Assembly: GCA_037442005.1 (NCBI GenBank)
Contig: JBBIRA010000004.1
Coordinates: forward strand, 31,470-95,469
DNA length: 64,000 nucleotides
From: Leptospirillum sp037442005
Lineage (GTDB): Bacteria > Nitrospirota > Leptospirillia > Leptospirillales > Leptospirillaceae
Direction of reading: 5' to 3'
A program made the translations under genes and the position numbers. Below are positions 32,730-40,661 of this stretch, in pieces. Every line of letters begins with the position of its first letter. Positions within the stretch are counted from its first letter, which is position 1. The notes beneath the pieces are model-generated. The model was not told the origin of the DNA. It saw only the letters and a program-made list of their open reading frames with translations, and made no database searches.

Positions 32730-33038
32730 ATGATTCGTTTCAGAACTGTTCTGGCAGGTGTTTTGATTGGTGTGATGGGATTGTTTTTATCAATGTCAGG
32801 GGTTCATGCAGCTGAAAAGACCGTGACCCTCTCCCTAGGGGGACAATACTGCAGCTATTATCCGGATGACATTCGTCATGCGCTCAGCAAAGTTCCCGGT
32901 GTGTCTTCCGTTCATTTTAACGCTGACAAGAGCAAGGTGATCATCACGGGAAAGAAGCTCAGTGCTGAAAATCTTGTCTCCGCGGTCAATAAGGTAAAAG
33001 GGGATGGATGGAACTGTGAGGCGGCGATCGCCCGCTAG
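32730..33038 (+). CDS. Exported MerP-like (HMA-fold) protein lacking CxxC
   Basis: A 102-residue periplasmic protein. The signal peptide (VLAGVLIGVMGLFLSMSGVHA) is cleaved after residue 28. The mature part fits the ferredoxin-like heavy-metal-associated fold: beta TVTLSLGGQYCSYYPDDIRHALSKVPGV (runs TVTLSLGGQYC and PDDIRHALSKVPGV), then VSSVHFNADKSKVIITG and LVSAVNKVKGDGW. The metal-binding CxxC loop of MerP is changed to C-S-Y-Y, leaving Cys in QYC and another in WNC at the end; these two might pair or bind metal together. It has its own good promoter and stands alone, convergent with dnaB, four bases apart. Confidence 0.7.
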   Translation: MIRFRTVLAGVLIGVMGLFLSMSGVHAAEKTVTLSLGGQYCSYYPDDIRHALSKVPGVSSVHFNADKSKVIITGKKLSAENLVSAVNKVKGDGWNCEAAIAR

Positions 33039-33042
33039 ACGA

Positions 33043-34443
33043 TCATCCGAATTCGCCTCCCCCCTCCATGTTTTCATATCCGTATGCCAGGTTTTCGAAT
33101 CGTGTGCAATGTCCCAGAAAAGCCAGATTGACTGATCCGATAGGGCCATTTCTCTGTTTTCCGACAATCACTTCTGCCTTGCCCTTGCTTTCGAGGTTTT
33201 CTTTGTTATAAACCTCGTCCCGGTAAATAAATAAAACAATATCGGCATCCTGTTCGATGGCCCCGGATTCCCGGAGGTCGGAAAGGATCGGTTTTTTATC
33301 TTTAGGACGGTTTTCAACCGATCGGGAAAGCTGTGCCAGGGCGATGACAGGAATTCCCAGTTCTTTGGCCAGTGCTTTAAGGGAACGTGAAATTTCTGAG
33401 ATTTCCTGTTCCCGGTTATCTGTTCTCTGGGATCCTTTCACCAATTGGAGATAATCGACAACAATGAGGGCAAGATTCTTGTTTTGTGCCTTGAGTCGTC
33501 GGGCTCTTGCCCGAAGTTCGTAAACGGATAAATCCCCTGAGTCATCAATAAAAAGAGGAACATCGCTGGCTTCTCCAAATGCCTGCATGACCGCTCTCCA
33601 GTCATCGCTGGGAAGTTGTCCCGTTCTTAGTTTCCATGCGTCAACCCGGCTTTGAGAGCTGATCAGACGCATAAAGAGTTGCTCTTTGGACATTTCCAGA
33701 GAAAAGATGCCGACCGGAAGCCGCAACTCAAAGGAGACGTATTGTGCAATTCCCATGGCAAAGGCTGTTTTCCCCATGGCCGGCCTCCCTGCAATGATGA
33801 TCAGGTCAGAAGGGTAAAGCCCTGTAGTCATCCGGTCCAGGTCTATAAATCCAGTCGGGAGACCGATCACGGCATCGGCAATTTCGCGGGAACGAAGCTC
33901 TTCAAGCTTTTTAAACTGGGTATCAAGATAGGGCACCTCGCCCACCTTGACGAAGCCTCCGGCATTTTTGTGGGATCCGATTTCAAGGATCTTTCGTTCA
34001 GCCAGGTCGAGCAGAGATTCGACCTCTTCCGTTTCTTCATACCCTTTCTGGGCAATTTCTTCAGCGGCAAGGATCAGCTTCCTGTAGACTCCTTTTTCTG
34101 TCAGAAGCCTTGCATAATGCTTGGCATTGGCCGCTGTGGGAACAATATAACTGAGATCCTCAATGTATTGAGGTGCCCCTGTCAGTCCGTCCCATCCTTT
34201 TTTCTTCAGTCGGTCTGACAATGTCACGGGATCAATGGGAAGCTGGACTTCAGACATCTCTCTCATGACCAGATAGATCTTCCGGTGTGCATCAAGCAGG
34301 AAGTCCTCTTCCTTGACGGTATCGCCAATCTGGGTCAGGACTTCATTATTCAAGAGAATGGATCCCAGAAAGGATTTCTCGGCCTCGATACTCTGAGGGA
34401 GGTTTCTGAGTGGTTCATGGCCGGATTTTTTAATGTTTTTCAT
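33043..34443 (-). CDS. dnaB: Replicative DNA helicase DnaB
   Basis: A 466-residue hexameric 5'-3' helicase of the replication fork. The N-terminal domain (LPQSIEAEKSFLGSILLN) binds DnaG. The RecA-like domain has Walker A GRPAMGKTAFA, FSLEMSKEQLFMRL, Walker B LIVVDYLQL and the Arg finger region in HCTRFENLAY-type C-terminus. No intein is present, so the length is normal. The ATG at 34443 has GGAG seven bases upstream, which is better than the longer frame start at 34467. hisZ ends 81 bases upstream. No rplI or rpsR gene, often linked with dnaB, is nearby. Confidence 0.96.
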   Translation of the reverse strand: MKNIKKSGHEPLRNLPQSIEAEKSFLGSILLNNEVLTQIGDTVKEEDFLLDAHRKIYLVMREMSEVQLPIDPVTLSDRLKKKGWDGLTGAPQYIEDLSYIVPTAANAKHYARLLTEKGVYRKLILAAEEIAQKGYEETEEVESLLDLAERKILEIGSHKNAGGFVKVGEVPYLDTQFKKLEELRSREIADAVIGLPTGFIDLDRMTTGLYPSDLIIIAGRPAMGKTAFAMGIAQYVSFELRLPVGIFSLEMSKEQLFMRLISSQSRVDAWKLRTGQLPSDDWRAVMQAFGEASDVPLFIDDSGDLSVYELRARARRLKAQNKNLALIVVDYLQLVKGSQRTDNREQEISEISRSLKALAKELGIPVIALAQLSRSVENRPKDKKPILSDLRESGAIEQDADIVLFIYRDEVYNKENLESKGKAEVIVGKQRNGPIGSVNLAFLGHCTRFENLAYGYENMEGGGEFG

Positions 34444-34524
34444 GGTGGGACTCCGGACGTTGATCATTCAAATCGGTCAAAAGACAGTGCGTTCGAACCT
34501 TAGTGGGTTGATTGGACCAAGGGC

Positions 34525-35856
34525 CTATTCGTGGTCTGGATGGGAGATGATATGCGATGATCCGTTTCTTAGAAACGAAATGAACTGCCCTTCTTTTTGC
34601 CAGATAACCTCAGAGACGACCGGAAAACGCTCAAAGTATTCCTGACTGACTTTCTGTTGCCCGTCTTTCCCGGAGAGTCCTTCTTGATAGAGGACCCGGA
34701 CAGTTCGCCCATTCTGGGTCAGCCTTGAGACCATCCGTTCAATGTGGTGGTAGGAGCCGATATCGGAAGGGAGGATGAAAAAGTGAACTTCTTCGTGATC
34801 ACGCCCCTCTTTTCCAATACTGGTCGAATCATCTATCCGGTTCAGGTGAAAGGCAAAGCCTGTCGCGGGAATGTTCACACCAAAGAGCTGCGGTAACTTG
34901 TCGTACCGGCCACCGGATGCGATTTCCCTGGTGGATCCGGGTGTGTAAAGATGAAAAAACATTCCTGTATAGTAAGGGCCAACCGGGGCCAGAGACAGGT
35001 CAAAAAGGATATCCTCAGGTCCATGAGCCCATTCCTCGAGAAAAGTCAGGAAGGATCCGTCAACCTGGTGATCAGGGAGGAATGAGGTCAGTGTCTTGAT
35101 CAGATCAACGGCCTGGGGCAGGCTTACCACATTCAATAATAAATAGGAAAGAGTGGAGAGAAAAAGTTTCTTTTTCTTTTGGGGAAAAGTCTTGTCCGAC
35201 TCTTTATGGACCAGCTCTTCAAGGGTGCGGTGGTCATGGGCATGAAAAACCCGGGCAATTTCCTCAGGAGATGACTCGGGAACGATTTTTGAAATCAGAT
35301 CAATGATACCGAGTTGAAGTCCCCGATGGGACAAGACCAGCGTCGGGTTCCAGATGGAGAGTTTTCTCGCCCCCTGGAGACAAAGGTGAATCACTTCCCA
35401 GTCTCCCCAGATACTGGGGTTCCCCCAATACTCAACTCCCGCCTGAAAGAGCTCCCGTTCCAGAATATGGTGGTCTTCATGTCTGAAAACGGTTGTGCTG
35501 TAGGAAAACCTCAAATCATCAAATCCTGACTGGAGCGCATGAGCCAGAAGCCTTGCAATCTGGGCTGTTGCATCAGGTCTCAGGATAAGGACATGGCCCG
35601 AGTTCCGGTCCTGGATTGTATATGCCTTTTCAAGAAGAGCCGGGTCAATTCCCGGTCTTAATGCGTCAAGGTATTCAAAGGCCGGAAGAGAGATTTCCCG
35701 ATAGCCCCGATGTTTGAATAAATCGAGAAGGTCTCCGGCAATTTTCCGGCGAAAGGTCGGGTTGCCTGAAAAAAGAGGGCCAACTCCTTTGGGAGTCAGC
35801 CCTCTTTTCCGGGTTGATGTGTGTTGCTTGTGTGATTCCTGACGATTTTTGCTCAT
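34525..35856 (-). CDS. hisZ: ATP phosphoribosyltransferase regulatory subunit HisZ
   Basis: A 443-residue paralogue of histidyl-tRNA synthetase. It has the class II core (LTPKGVGPLFSGNPTFRR, LILRPDATAQIARLLA, FRHEDHHILERELFQAGVEYWG in runs RHEDHHILERELFQAG) and SGGRYDKLPQLFG, but not the HisRS-specific arginine and histidine-binding signatures. It also lacks a normal anticodon domain. HisZ partners the short form of HisG in the first step of histidine synthesis. The start overlaps serA by four bases. An intrinsic-terminator-like hairpin lies inside codons 15-32. hisG is not in the window. Confidence 0.85.
   Translation of the reverse strand: MSKNRQESHKQHTSTRKRGLTPKGVGPLFSGNPTFRRKIAGDLLDLFKHRGYREISLPAFEYLDALRPGIDPALLEKAYTIQDRNSGHVLILRPDATAQIARLLAHALQSGFDDLRFSYSTTVFRHEDHHILERELFQAGVEYWGNPSIWGDWEVIHLCLQGARKLSIWNPTLVLSHRGLQLGIIDLISKIVPESSPEEIARVFHAHDHRTLEELVHKESDKTFPQKKKKLFLSTLSYLLLNVVSLPQAVDLIKTLTSFLPDHQVDGSFLTFLEEWAHGPEDILFDLSLAPVGPYYTGMFFHLYTPGSTREIASGGRYDKLPQLFGVNIPATGFAFHLNRIDDSTSIGKEGRDHEEVHFFILPSDIGSYHHIERMVSRLTQNGRTVRVLYQEGLSGKDGQQKVSQEYFERFPVVSEVIWQKEGQFISFLRNGSSHIISHPDHE
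35765..35808 (-). terminator. Terminator-like hairpin inside the start of hisZ
   Basis: On the minus strand AAAAGAGGGC (35808-35799) pairs with GCCCTCTTTT (35780-35771), with an inner five-pair stem ACTCC/GGAGT, and the transcript continues as a run of six T. It sits about 50 bases after the hisZ start within conserved coding sequence. It may attenuate hisZ relative to serA; termination in vivo is unproven. Confidence 0.55.
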
Positions 35857-37460
35857 GCCTTGGCAGAAGGAAGGTGAAGAACCTTGAGGGAAAGAATATT
35901 CGGGATCTTCCTCAGTTCTTCCAACAGCGGTAAGTCAATATCATTATCGACACCGATCAGGGAAATCGCTTTTCCACCCGGGAAATCCCGTCCGAATTGC
36001 ATACGGGAAATATTGACCTTGTGAGTCCCGAGAACTGTACCGACAGCTCCGACAACCCCCGGCTGATCCTGGTTGGTAAGATAAATCATGACGGGTTCCG
36101 GGACAACTTCCACGGGAAGCTGGTCCATCGAGACAATTCTGTAGTCCCGTTTCTGAAATACCGATCCGGAAATCTGGTGCGTTTTTTCCGGTGAAGAAAT
36201 CTTGATCGTCAACAGGCCTGTGTAATCGGCGTTATGGGTCGACCGGACCTCCACAACGTCAATGCCGCGTTCTTTTGCCAGAATGGGAGCATTGACCTCA
36301 TTGACCCTTGTGTCAAGGATTGGTGACAGAATTCCCTTTAGTGCCGAAATGGTGACCGAGGCCGTTGGGACCGTGGCGATCTCCCCGGAGAACTCGATGG
36401 TCACCTTTGACAGGGGTTCTGAGGAAATTTGGGATAAAATATTTCCCATGATTTCTGCGAGCTTCTGGTATGGAGTGACGATGCTCATTTCTTCCGGAGA
36501 AACGGAGGGAAGGTTTGCCGCATAACGGATTACGCCCTTTGCGAGATAGTCGACCATCTGGTCTGCAATGGCCAGTGCGACATTTTCCTGGGCTTCCTTG
36601 GTGGCCGCTCCGATATGGGGGGTCGAAATGAATGAGTCAATCTTGAGAAGAGGATGATCCGCCGGAGCCGGTTCCTGAACAAAGACGTCAAAGGCAGCCC
36701 CTGCAACATGGCCGGAGGTCAATGCTTCTGCGAGATCCGCCTCGTTGACAATCCCTCCCCGGGCACAGTTGACGAGATAAACACCTTTTTTCATTTTAGC
36801 GATTGCTGTCTTATTGATCAGATTTGCTGTTTCGGCATTCAACGGGGTATGAACCGTAATGAAATCGGCCTTCTGGTAGATTTCTTCCAGGGAAACGGGA
36901 TGAACACCCGACTTTTCTGCGACCTCCGGTGTCAGGTAGGGGTCATAGGCAATGACATGCATGGAAAGACCTTTGGCGATCTGGGTCACATGATGGCCAA
37001 TTTTTCCCATGCCAATGATGCCGAGGGTTTTCTGGAACAGCTCAACGCCCATGAATTTGCTTTTCTCCCATTTGCCGGCGCGATTGGACGCGTTGGCTTG
37101 AGGAATCCTACGGGCCATTGACATCAGGAGACTCATGGTATGTTCGGCTGTGGTAATGGTGTTTCCACCAGGAGTGTTCATCACCACGATTCCATGAGAT
37201 GTGGCCGCTTCCAAGTCGACATTGTCGAGTCCGGCCCCAGCCCTTCCGACAACTTTCAGACGTTTGGCCGCCTTTAGAATATCTTTTGTGACTTTGGTTC
37301 CGCTTCTGATGACAAGACCATCATATCCTGCGATTTCAACAGCGAGTTCCTCGGGGGTGAGCTTTGTCTTGACGACAACGTCGAACCCGGCATCCTTGAA
37401 GATCCTGATTCCGTCTTCCGAGATGGCATCGCTGACAAGTATCCTGATGTTTTCCGACAA
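35853..37460 (-). CDS. serA: D-3-phosphoglycerate dehydrogenase
   Basis: A 535-residue, full-length type of SerA. It has substrate domain, NAD-binding domain with GIIGMGKIGHHVTQIAKGL (run LGIIGMGKIGHHV), catalytic Arg in NCARGGIVNEADL, Glu in the following loop and His in STPHIGAATKEAQ. An intervening ASB domain and a C-terminal ACT domain (VMIYLTNQDQPGVVGAVGTV) follow. It oxidises 3-phosphoglycerate in serine synthesis; the ACT domain suggests serine feedback. The start is TTG at 37460, with GGAGG seven bases before it. The aminotransferase gene lies 28 bases upstream, and hisZ overlaps at the end. Confidence 0.95.
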   Translation of the reverse strand: MSENIRILVSDAISEDGIRIFKDAGFDVVVKTKLTPEELAVEIAGYDGLVIRSGTKVTKDILKAAKRLKVVGRAGAGLDNVDLEAATSHGIVVMNTPGGNTITTAEHTMSLLMSMARRIPQANASNRAGKWEKSKFMGVELFQKTLGIIGMGKIGHHVTQIAKGLSMHVIAYDPYLTPEVAEKSGVHPVSLEEIYQKADFITVHTPLNAETANLINKTAIAKMKKGVYLVNCARGGIVNEADLAEALTSGHVAGAAFDVFVQEPAPADHPLLKIDSFISTPHIGAATKEAQENVALAIADQMVDYLAKGVIRYAANLPSVSPEEMSIVTPYQKLAEIMGNILSQISSEPLSKVTIEFSGEIATVPTASVTISALKGILSPILDTRVNEVNAPILAKERGIDVVEVRSTHNADYTGLLTIKISSPEKTHQISGSVFQKRDYRIVSMDQLPVEVVPEPVMIYLTNQDQPGVVGAVGTVLGTHKVNISRMQFGRDFPGGKAISLIGVDNDIDLPLLEELRKIPNILSLKVLHLPSAKA

Positions 37461-37488
37461 TTTTTTTCCTCCGTTAGGAAGGTACTGT

Positions 37489-38631
37489 TTATTCTTCGAT
37501 CAAAATGGCTTGGGCCTTGGCAACGCCTGAACCCATGGGTTGTTTGTATCCCATGCGATGAAGCGTCATTTCCACACCGCTGATGGCTGTAATGATGTCA
37601 AACACATCGGAATAACCCATATGGGAAAGTCTGAACACCTTGCCCTTCAATTGGTCCTGTCCACCGGCAGCGGTAATCCCATACTGTTTGCGGAGATTTT
37701 TGTAAAGAGTTTCTCCATCGAAACCTTCCGGGGAAAGAACCGCGGTCACAGCATCTGAAGGAGCATTTTTGGCAAAGACTTCAAGACCGAAACCCTTGAC
37801 GCCTTCCCGAGTTGCCCGGGCCAGCCGAGCGTGACGGGCGAAAATATTCTCAAGTCCTTCTGCCCTCATCATCTTCAGAGACTCTGCCAGTCCAATCCAC
37901 AGAGTTACAGCCGGTGTCCAGGCATTGGAGTCTTTCAAAAGATTGTCTTTTTCTCTTTTGAGGTCTAAGTAAAAGCGGGAGCACTTGGCCGATGTTTGAT
38001 GTTTCCACGCTTTTTCAGAGACACCGATGCAGGCCAGCCCTGGAGGAAGCATCAGGGCTTTTTGCGAACCGGTGATCAGGATGTCGATTCCCCAGACGTC
38101 CATGGGAAGATTGGTCACCCCAAGAGCGGTAATGGCGTCAACAATCAAGATGGTGTTTTCGCGTGACCGGACGATTTCTGCGATGGATTTAATATCATGG
38201 GCGACACCGGTTGAGGTCTCGGATGCCTGAACGTAGACTCCCCGGATAGAGGGGTCTTTATCAAGAATTGCCTTGATCTCTGAAACATTGACGGATTCGC
38301 CCCAGTTTACCTTGATTTCAACAGTGGTAACTCCAAATGCTGTTGCAATCTTGGCCCACCGTTCTCCAAACTTTCCGCCATTGACCGAAAGGATCTTGTC
38401 CCCAGGTGACATGAAATTCGAGATTGATGCTTCCATTCCTGCCGTTCCACTTCCCGCCACCGTAATGACTTCCTGTTCGGTCTGAAAGAGCCATTTCAGA
38501 TCTTTTCTGACATCTTGAATGATCGGAATGAAATCAGGGGAACGGTGGTGAATGATCGGGCGGGACATGGCCAGAAGAACCTCTGGTGGAACAGGAGTTG
38601 GGCCTGGGGCCAGGAGATACTGTTTTTTCAT
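37489..38631 (-). CDS. Class V aminotransferase (serine/alanine--glyoxylate type, possible phosphoserine aminotransferase)
   Basis: A 380-residue fold-type I PLP enzyme. It opens YLLAPGPTPVPPEVLLAM, has the glycine loop VAGSGTAGMEAS, VDAITALG with the PLP-ring Asp, and the Schiff-base Lys in GSQKALMLPPGL. By sequence it belongs with serine-glyoxylate and alanine-glyoxylate aminotransferases. Because it is first in an operon with serA, it may supply the phosphohydroxypyruvate transamination step in place of SerC; this is inference. GAGGAG precedes its ATG, and a promoter is predicted at 38760-38788. Confidence 0.88.
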   Translation of the reverse strand: MKKQYLLAPGPTPVPPEVLLAMSRPIIHHRSPDFIPIIQDVRKDLKWLFQTEQEVITVAGSGTAGMEASISNFMSPGDKILSVNGGKFGERWAKIATAFGVTTVEIKVNWGESVNVSEIKAILDKDPSIRGVYVQASETSTGVAHDIKSIAEIVRSRENTILIVDAITALGVTNLPMDVWGIDILITGSQKALMLPPGLACIGVSEKAWKHQTSAKCSRFYLDLKREKDNLLKDSNAWTPAVTLWIGLAESLKMMRAEGLENIFARHARLARATREGVKGFGLEVFAKNAPSDAVTAVLSPEGFDGETLYKNLRKQYGITAAGGQDQLKGKVFRLSHMGYSDVFDIITAISGVEMTLHRMGYKQPMGSGVAKAQAILIEE

Positions 38632-38726
38632 TCGGGAAAGCTCCTCAAATCTTAATGGTGGACGAATCGATCATTCATGAACAGTTGCCGCCAGTCTGCG
38701 GCTTGAAGCATCTCCAACGGGAGGTG

Positions 38727-38756
38727 CCGATTAAAAATCAGATCAGACATAATCGG
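38727..38756. repeat. Inverted repeat in the leader of the aminotransferase-serA operon
   Basis: CCGATTA (38727-38733) and TAATCGG (38750-38756) separated by 16 bases, just downstream of the predicted -10. It could be an operator or a 5' hairpin protecting the mRNA. Confidence 0.35.
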
Positions 38757-38759
38757 AGA

Positions 38760-38788
38760 ACGATACAACAAACAACATCCCAAGACAA
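38760..38788 (-). promoter_or_regulatory. Predicted sigma-70 promoter of the aminotransferase-serA-hisZ operon
   Basis: Minus strand TTGTCT (38788-38783), 17-base spacer, TATCGT (38765-38760), about 130 bases before the aminotransferase ATG. Moderate match. Confidence 0.45.
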
Positions 38789-38829
38789 GGTTTGTCGGCG
38801 TTTACGCGACGATCAGCAGTGGGTTCCTG

Positions 38830-40572
38830 TCACAGGGATTGGGCTGGTGATGGCCTGGAGCAATCGGGACAATCTTTTTTGCCCGAAGCCGGATTTTGGG
38901 GGTTTGTGCTCAGATCCTTTTCCGGATAGTGGCTTTGAAAAAGAAGTGTATTGTTCGCATCAAGACGGATGGAAATATCGGAAATTGTTGCCAGCGCAGA
39001 AATAACAGGTTTTCCGAGATTTGTCCGTCCAATCTCCACCTGAACGGGACGCAGGGAAATCTTCAGATGGACAGGGATGCTGCAGCCCTGGCAGGGTGTT
39101 TGTTTCAGGACCTCAGGAAGGTTCAGTCCGGAAATTGGGGAAAACCGGAAGAAAAGGTGCCCCATTGGCCCCGGAATCGCCTGAAGCGGCCAGTTTTTAA
39201 TTAGAACCTGACTGTCACAATAGTTACAGTCAAGTTTTTCCGCAATCCCGATTGAGACATGCCCGCCAAACGGAACAAGAAAGGATGGAATGGACGATTG
39301 GGAATCCGCCTGCATCTGGATGGCCTGCAGACCGGATAAAGTGAAGAGTTTTTTCTGGGGGTCAAACTGGATAATACTGGCCGGAATCGTCAAGGGAAAT
39401 GTTTTGACTTTATCAATGCGCTTGATGTCAGCATCGATCTTCTGGTTCAGATCTTTCTGGGCTCTTGGATCTTTTTCGATTTTTGCCCTGAACTTCATCG
39501 GCAAACCCAAGGACAGAATTTTGTAGTCCGGAGTCATGCCAGGATGTTGATTGTAAAACAGAAGAAGCAGCTGGTAGGGCGATAGCTGAGTCACTCCCGG
39601 AACCGGCCAGCCGTTTGCGGTGAGGTTGGCTGTCTGGACCTTTTTTCCGTTCAGATGGAAAGCTCCCAGCATTAACAGACCACCGAGAAGAAAGAAAACG
39701 ACTCCTGCGACGAGCCAGTTTATCCCTTTTTTGGGTTGGACCACCTCCGGTTCAGGTTTTTCCAGCGGCTGAGTGAGGGATTTATAGGCGTTATCCAGGA
39801 TTTCCATCGCTTCAGGATTGTCCCGATATTCCGGATGAATTGTCAGGAGCATTTCGTATTTTTTATCCAGAATTTCTTTGTTGGCAATCGTGGAGATGTC
39901 CGGGAATCCTCCAGCTGGAAAGCGGAGGATTCGCTCAGGATCCCTTGGATCTGAGGGGGTGACAATCCCCAAAAGCTCTGCTATGCGAAACGCATCTTCA
40001 TGAGACAAGGGGGTTTGTGGCTGAATGCTGCCCAGGATTTCAGGAAGCCTGTGAAGATTCGTAATGATGTATGAGCGATCCCGGTTGGGGGGCTCTGAGA
40101 TCGACAGTGTTCCACTTTTTGCAAGTCCTTCAAGATTCGCTTCGTCAGGAAAAAGGATGACACCCGTGAGAAAAAGGGAGACCCCCTTCTCCCTGAGAAA
40201 GGAGGACAATGGTCCGATCCGGCTTTTGATCTGGGTAACGGGATTGGCATTTCTCGGGCCGGGAACATGAATGGGTTGATTATCCGCACTCCACCCTGAG
40301 TTCAGGGTTCCCGTCACGGTACCAATGACATTTTTACATTCGAGAACAAAAACTCCCCGATTGGTTACCAGAAGTCCATCAATTTCTTTCTGGCCAATTG
40401 GGGAATAGATATTCCGCTCGTAAAAATAGACATTCACTCCATTTTTCCAGAATGGGTCGATGCCGATTTCAGAAACCCGGCTCAGGTCTTTCCCTGAAAG
40501 CCCTGTCATGGCAAATTGACGGATTTCTTCTTCAAAACGTTCAGCGGCTGGCAATGATTTGAGCGATTGCAC
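38830..40572 (-). CDS. NERD nuclease-related domain membrane protein
   Basis: A 580-residue protein in three parts. Residues 10-150 form a NERD domain, a PD-(D/E)xK-like fold, with Asp65 in KEIDGLLVTN and Glu78-Cys-Lys80 in VFVLECKN as the catalytic signature. A charged linker leads to one transmembrane helix (about 285-305, WLVAGVVFFLLGGLLMLGAF). The C-terminal 270 residues are a soluble, beta-rich domain with two Cys pairs (CNYC, CQGC) and a last CPDC. I do not recognise the C-terminal domain. The first part would be cytoplasmic and the last periplasmic. NERD proteins are linked to DNA processing but the role here is unknown. Confidence 0.78.
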   Translation of the reverse strand: MQSLKSLPAAERFEEEIRQFAMTGLSGKDLSRVSEIGIDPFWKNGVNVYFYERNIYSPIGQKEIDGLLVTNRGVFVLECKNVIGTVTGTLNSGWSADNQPIHVPGPRNANPVTQIKSRIGPLSSFLREKGVSLFLTGVILFPDEANLEGLAKSGTLSISEPPNRDRSYIITNLHRLPEILGSIQPQTPLSHEDAFRIAELLGIVTPSDPRDPERILRFPAGGFPDISTIANKEILDKKYEMLLTIHPEYRDNPEAMEILDNAYKSLTQPLEKPEPEVVQPKKGINWLVAGVVFFLLGGLLMLGAFHLNGKKVQTANLTANGWPVPGVTQLSPYQLLLLFYNQHPGMTPDYKILSLGLPMKFRAKIEKDPRAQKDLNQKIDADIKRIDKVKTFPLTIPASIIQFDPQKKLFTLSGLQAIQMQADSQSSIPSFLVPFGGHVSIGIAEKLDCNYCDSQVLIKNWPLQAIPGPMGHLFFRFSPISGLNLPEVLKQTPCQGCSIPVHLKISLRPVQVEIGRTNLGKPVISALATISDISIRLDANNTLLFQSHYPEKDLSTNPQNPASGKKDCPDCSRPSPAQSL

Positions 40573-40661
40573 GGGAACCCTTTCAGAAAAACGTTTTATA
40601 ACCAGAGAGATCGTTCAAGGATATCATAAGTCGAAAGATTTCCGAAGAAGAAAGAAACGGA

